From Collinsella sp944321445 (lineage in GTDB: Bacteria; Actinomycetota; Coriobacteriia; Coriobacteriales; Coriobacteriaceae), in the NCBI RefSeq assembly GCF_030371825.1, contig NZ_JAUDDM010000003.1: a stretch of 64,000 nucleotides of DNA; one strand, given 5' to 3'. Under the pieces are notes generated by a model that saw only the letters and a list, made by a program, of their open reading frames with translations, ran no database searches and had not been told where the DNA came from. Each line of letters starts with the position of its first letter. The first letter of the stretch is position 1. A program made the translations under genes and the position numbers. Shown here in pieces: positions 63,079 through 64,000 of the stretch.

Positions 63079-63780
63079 ATGGATGCCCGCAACGCCGATC
63101 GCATCCCCCTGAGCACGCAGCTGCGCGAGCTGCGACGCGCACACGGCTATACGCAAGGACAGCTCGCTATTCGCCTGGGGCTGACGAGACAGGCGATATC
63201 GAAGTGGGAAAACGGCCAGTCCACGCCCGACCTTGATAACCTTCGGCAGCTGTCCGGGCTCTATGGCTGCAGCGTTGACGAGCTGCTTGGCATGCCCACC
63301 GCGAGCGATGCAGCCCGTGCCGTCCCCACGCCGTCCGAGGGTGCGCGCATTATGCGCGACCGCTCATTGGTGTGGAAGCACGCACTGCTTTCCGGCGGTG
63401 TTCTTGGCCTTGAATTGGCGCTCGTCAACGCCCTGCACGAGGCGTTCGACCCCATGACGTCCCCGCCGATTATGCTGGTGTTTTGCGGCATCGCGCTGCT
63501 GTGCGGCGTCAAGTTGTTCTCGTACACCGTGGAGTATCGCCAGCGCGGCGGCTCCAAGGTGTTGGCGGTCCTTGAGCTTGCACTCGTGCTATTGGGATTG
63601 GTGGCTCCCCTTGCGCTCGGCGCCACACCGACAGCAATGGCCATCTGCTCGCTCCTGGGCTTGCTGTGCGTTTTCTGCGCGAATCGCATCTTCGCGTGGC
63701 AGCTGCTGTACCAGCGTTCCTGGAACCCGCGCGAGGATTTCAGCGATCCCTTGGGCCGCAAAAACCACGCCCAGCAGTGA
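63079..63780 (+). CDS. XRE-type regulator fused to a membrane domain
   Basis: 233 residues from ATG 63079, chosen because AGGAGG is 6 nt upstream; ATG 63064 has only a weak site. The N-terminal helix-turn-helix (about 10-65) contains LGLTRQAISKWENGQSTPDL and CSVDELLG. After a linker come about four membrane helices (about 105-205). A membrane-tethered regulator. Ends at a hairpin terminator. Confidence 0.88.
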   Translation: MDARNADRIPLSTQLRELRRAHGYTQGQLAIRLGLTRQAISKWENGQSTPDLDNLRQLSGLYGCSVDELLGMPTASDAARAVPTPSEGARIMRDRSLVWKHALLSGGVLGLELALVNALHEAFDPMTSPPIMLVFCGIALLCGVKLFSYTVEYRQRGGSKVLAVLELALVLLGLVAPLALGATPTAMAICSLLGLLCVFCANRIFAWQLLYQRSWNPREDFSDPLGRKNHAQQ

Positions 63781-63808
63781 TGTGAAAAAGGCCTGAGGTT
63801 TTTTCACA
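63781..63808 (+). terminator. Terminator after the XRE-membrane gene
   Basis: TGTGAAAAA / TTTTTCACA arms with loop GGCCTGAGG and an included T-run. Confidence 0.7.
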
Positions 63809-63868
63809 TGTTCACGCCGAAAGTCGGCAGCTGGCGCCCAAACCTCACGCTGCCCGGACATCCGCTCC

Positions 63869-63952
63869 TATAATCAAGAAGAGGCGCAATCAAGCGACCG
63901 CTCCCAAATATAAGCAGCTGGACAACAACAGCCTCGAGCCCGAAATCCCCGA
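63869..63952 (+). other. Possible promoter and 5' end of an unfinished gene
   Basis: TATAAT (63869-63874) is followed by an open frame reading ATAPKYKQLDNNSLEPEIPE up to the G-run. It has coding-like composition but no start codon is visible before the sequence fails. A gene truncated at a contig end is possible. Confidence 0.25.

Positions 63953-64000
<48 letters not shown>

Overview
This is a 64-kb, GC-rich, gene-dense bacterial window, almost certainly from a Coriobacteriia gut actinobacterium of the Collinsella type. That is inference from gene content and style: Leloir genes, many sugar-uptake systems, repeated zinc-ribbon membrane proteins, and short intergenic gaps with strong Shine-Dalgarno sites. 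No 16S or other decisive marker is present. The right edge ends in about 40 consecutive G, which looks like a contig or sequencing end rather than biology.

Layout. 1-8.4 kb: the end of a sugar ABC importer (two permeases), a GH36 alpha-galactosidase, galK-galT and a divergent DeoR regulator; together these take up alpha-galactosides, release galactose and phosphorylate it. 8.4-13.8 kb: a phosphoesterase coupled to an unusual ParB-like/BMP fusion, BrnQ and a ROK glucokinase. 14-30 kb: the most unusual part. Six zinc-ribbon proteins (most with a transmembrane helix and varied outer domains), a GH3 hexosaminidase, a Ser/Thr kinase with WG repeats and an FHA protein are interspersed with PcrA, PPK2 and an AEC transporter. 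Five copies of the palindrome GTTGCGCAAC lie 18-21 nt upstream of six -10-like boxes, and every such promoter faces a zinc-ribbon gene or the kinase: a candidate regulon. 30-43 kb: UppP, a universal stress protein with a coupled leader ORF, an orphan Bce-like two-component system, PurH, an acetyltransferase, a DUF2207 protein, ferritin, a seventh zinc-ribbon protein, a Crp-family regulator and a GluQ-like enzyme. 43-50 kb: tRNA-Ser, a large unknown protein, and a MurNAc catabolic cassette (rpiR-murQ-murP) lying between two direct copies of tRNA-Arg(ACG), with a third decayed copy beside it. 50-64 kb: dipeptidase, SerS, GlyA, a PTS glucose-type EII with its PRD antiterminator and a recognisable RNA antiterminator leader, an MFS/ArsR pair, and two XRE regulators with membrane partners.

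Regulatory and repeat DNA is prominent. There are two related 95-97-nt hairpins flanking one zinc-ribbon gene, two MITE-like elements of about 225-241 bp with 23-25-bp perfect terminal inverted repeats, several other long perfect inverted repeats, and three 23-bp operator-like tandem repeats before an XRE gene. No CRISPR array, rRNA, prophage or transposase gene was seen. Functional names come from recognised motifs; no database search was run.
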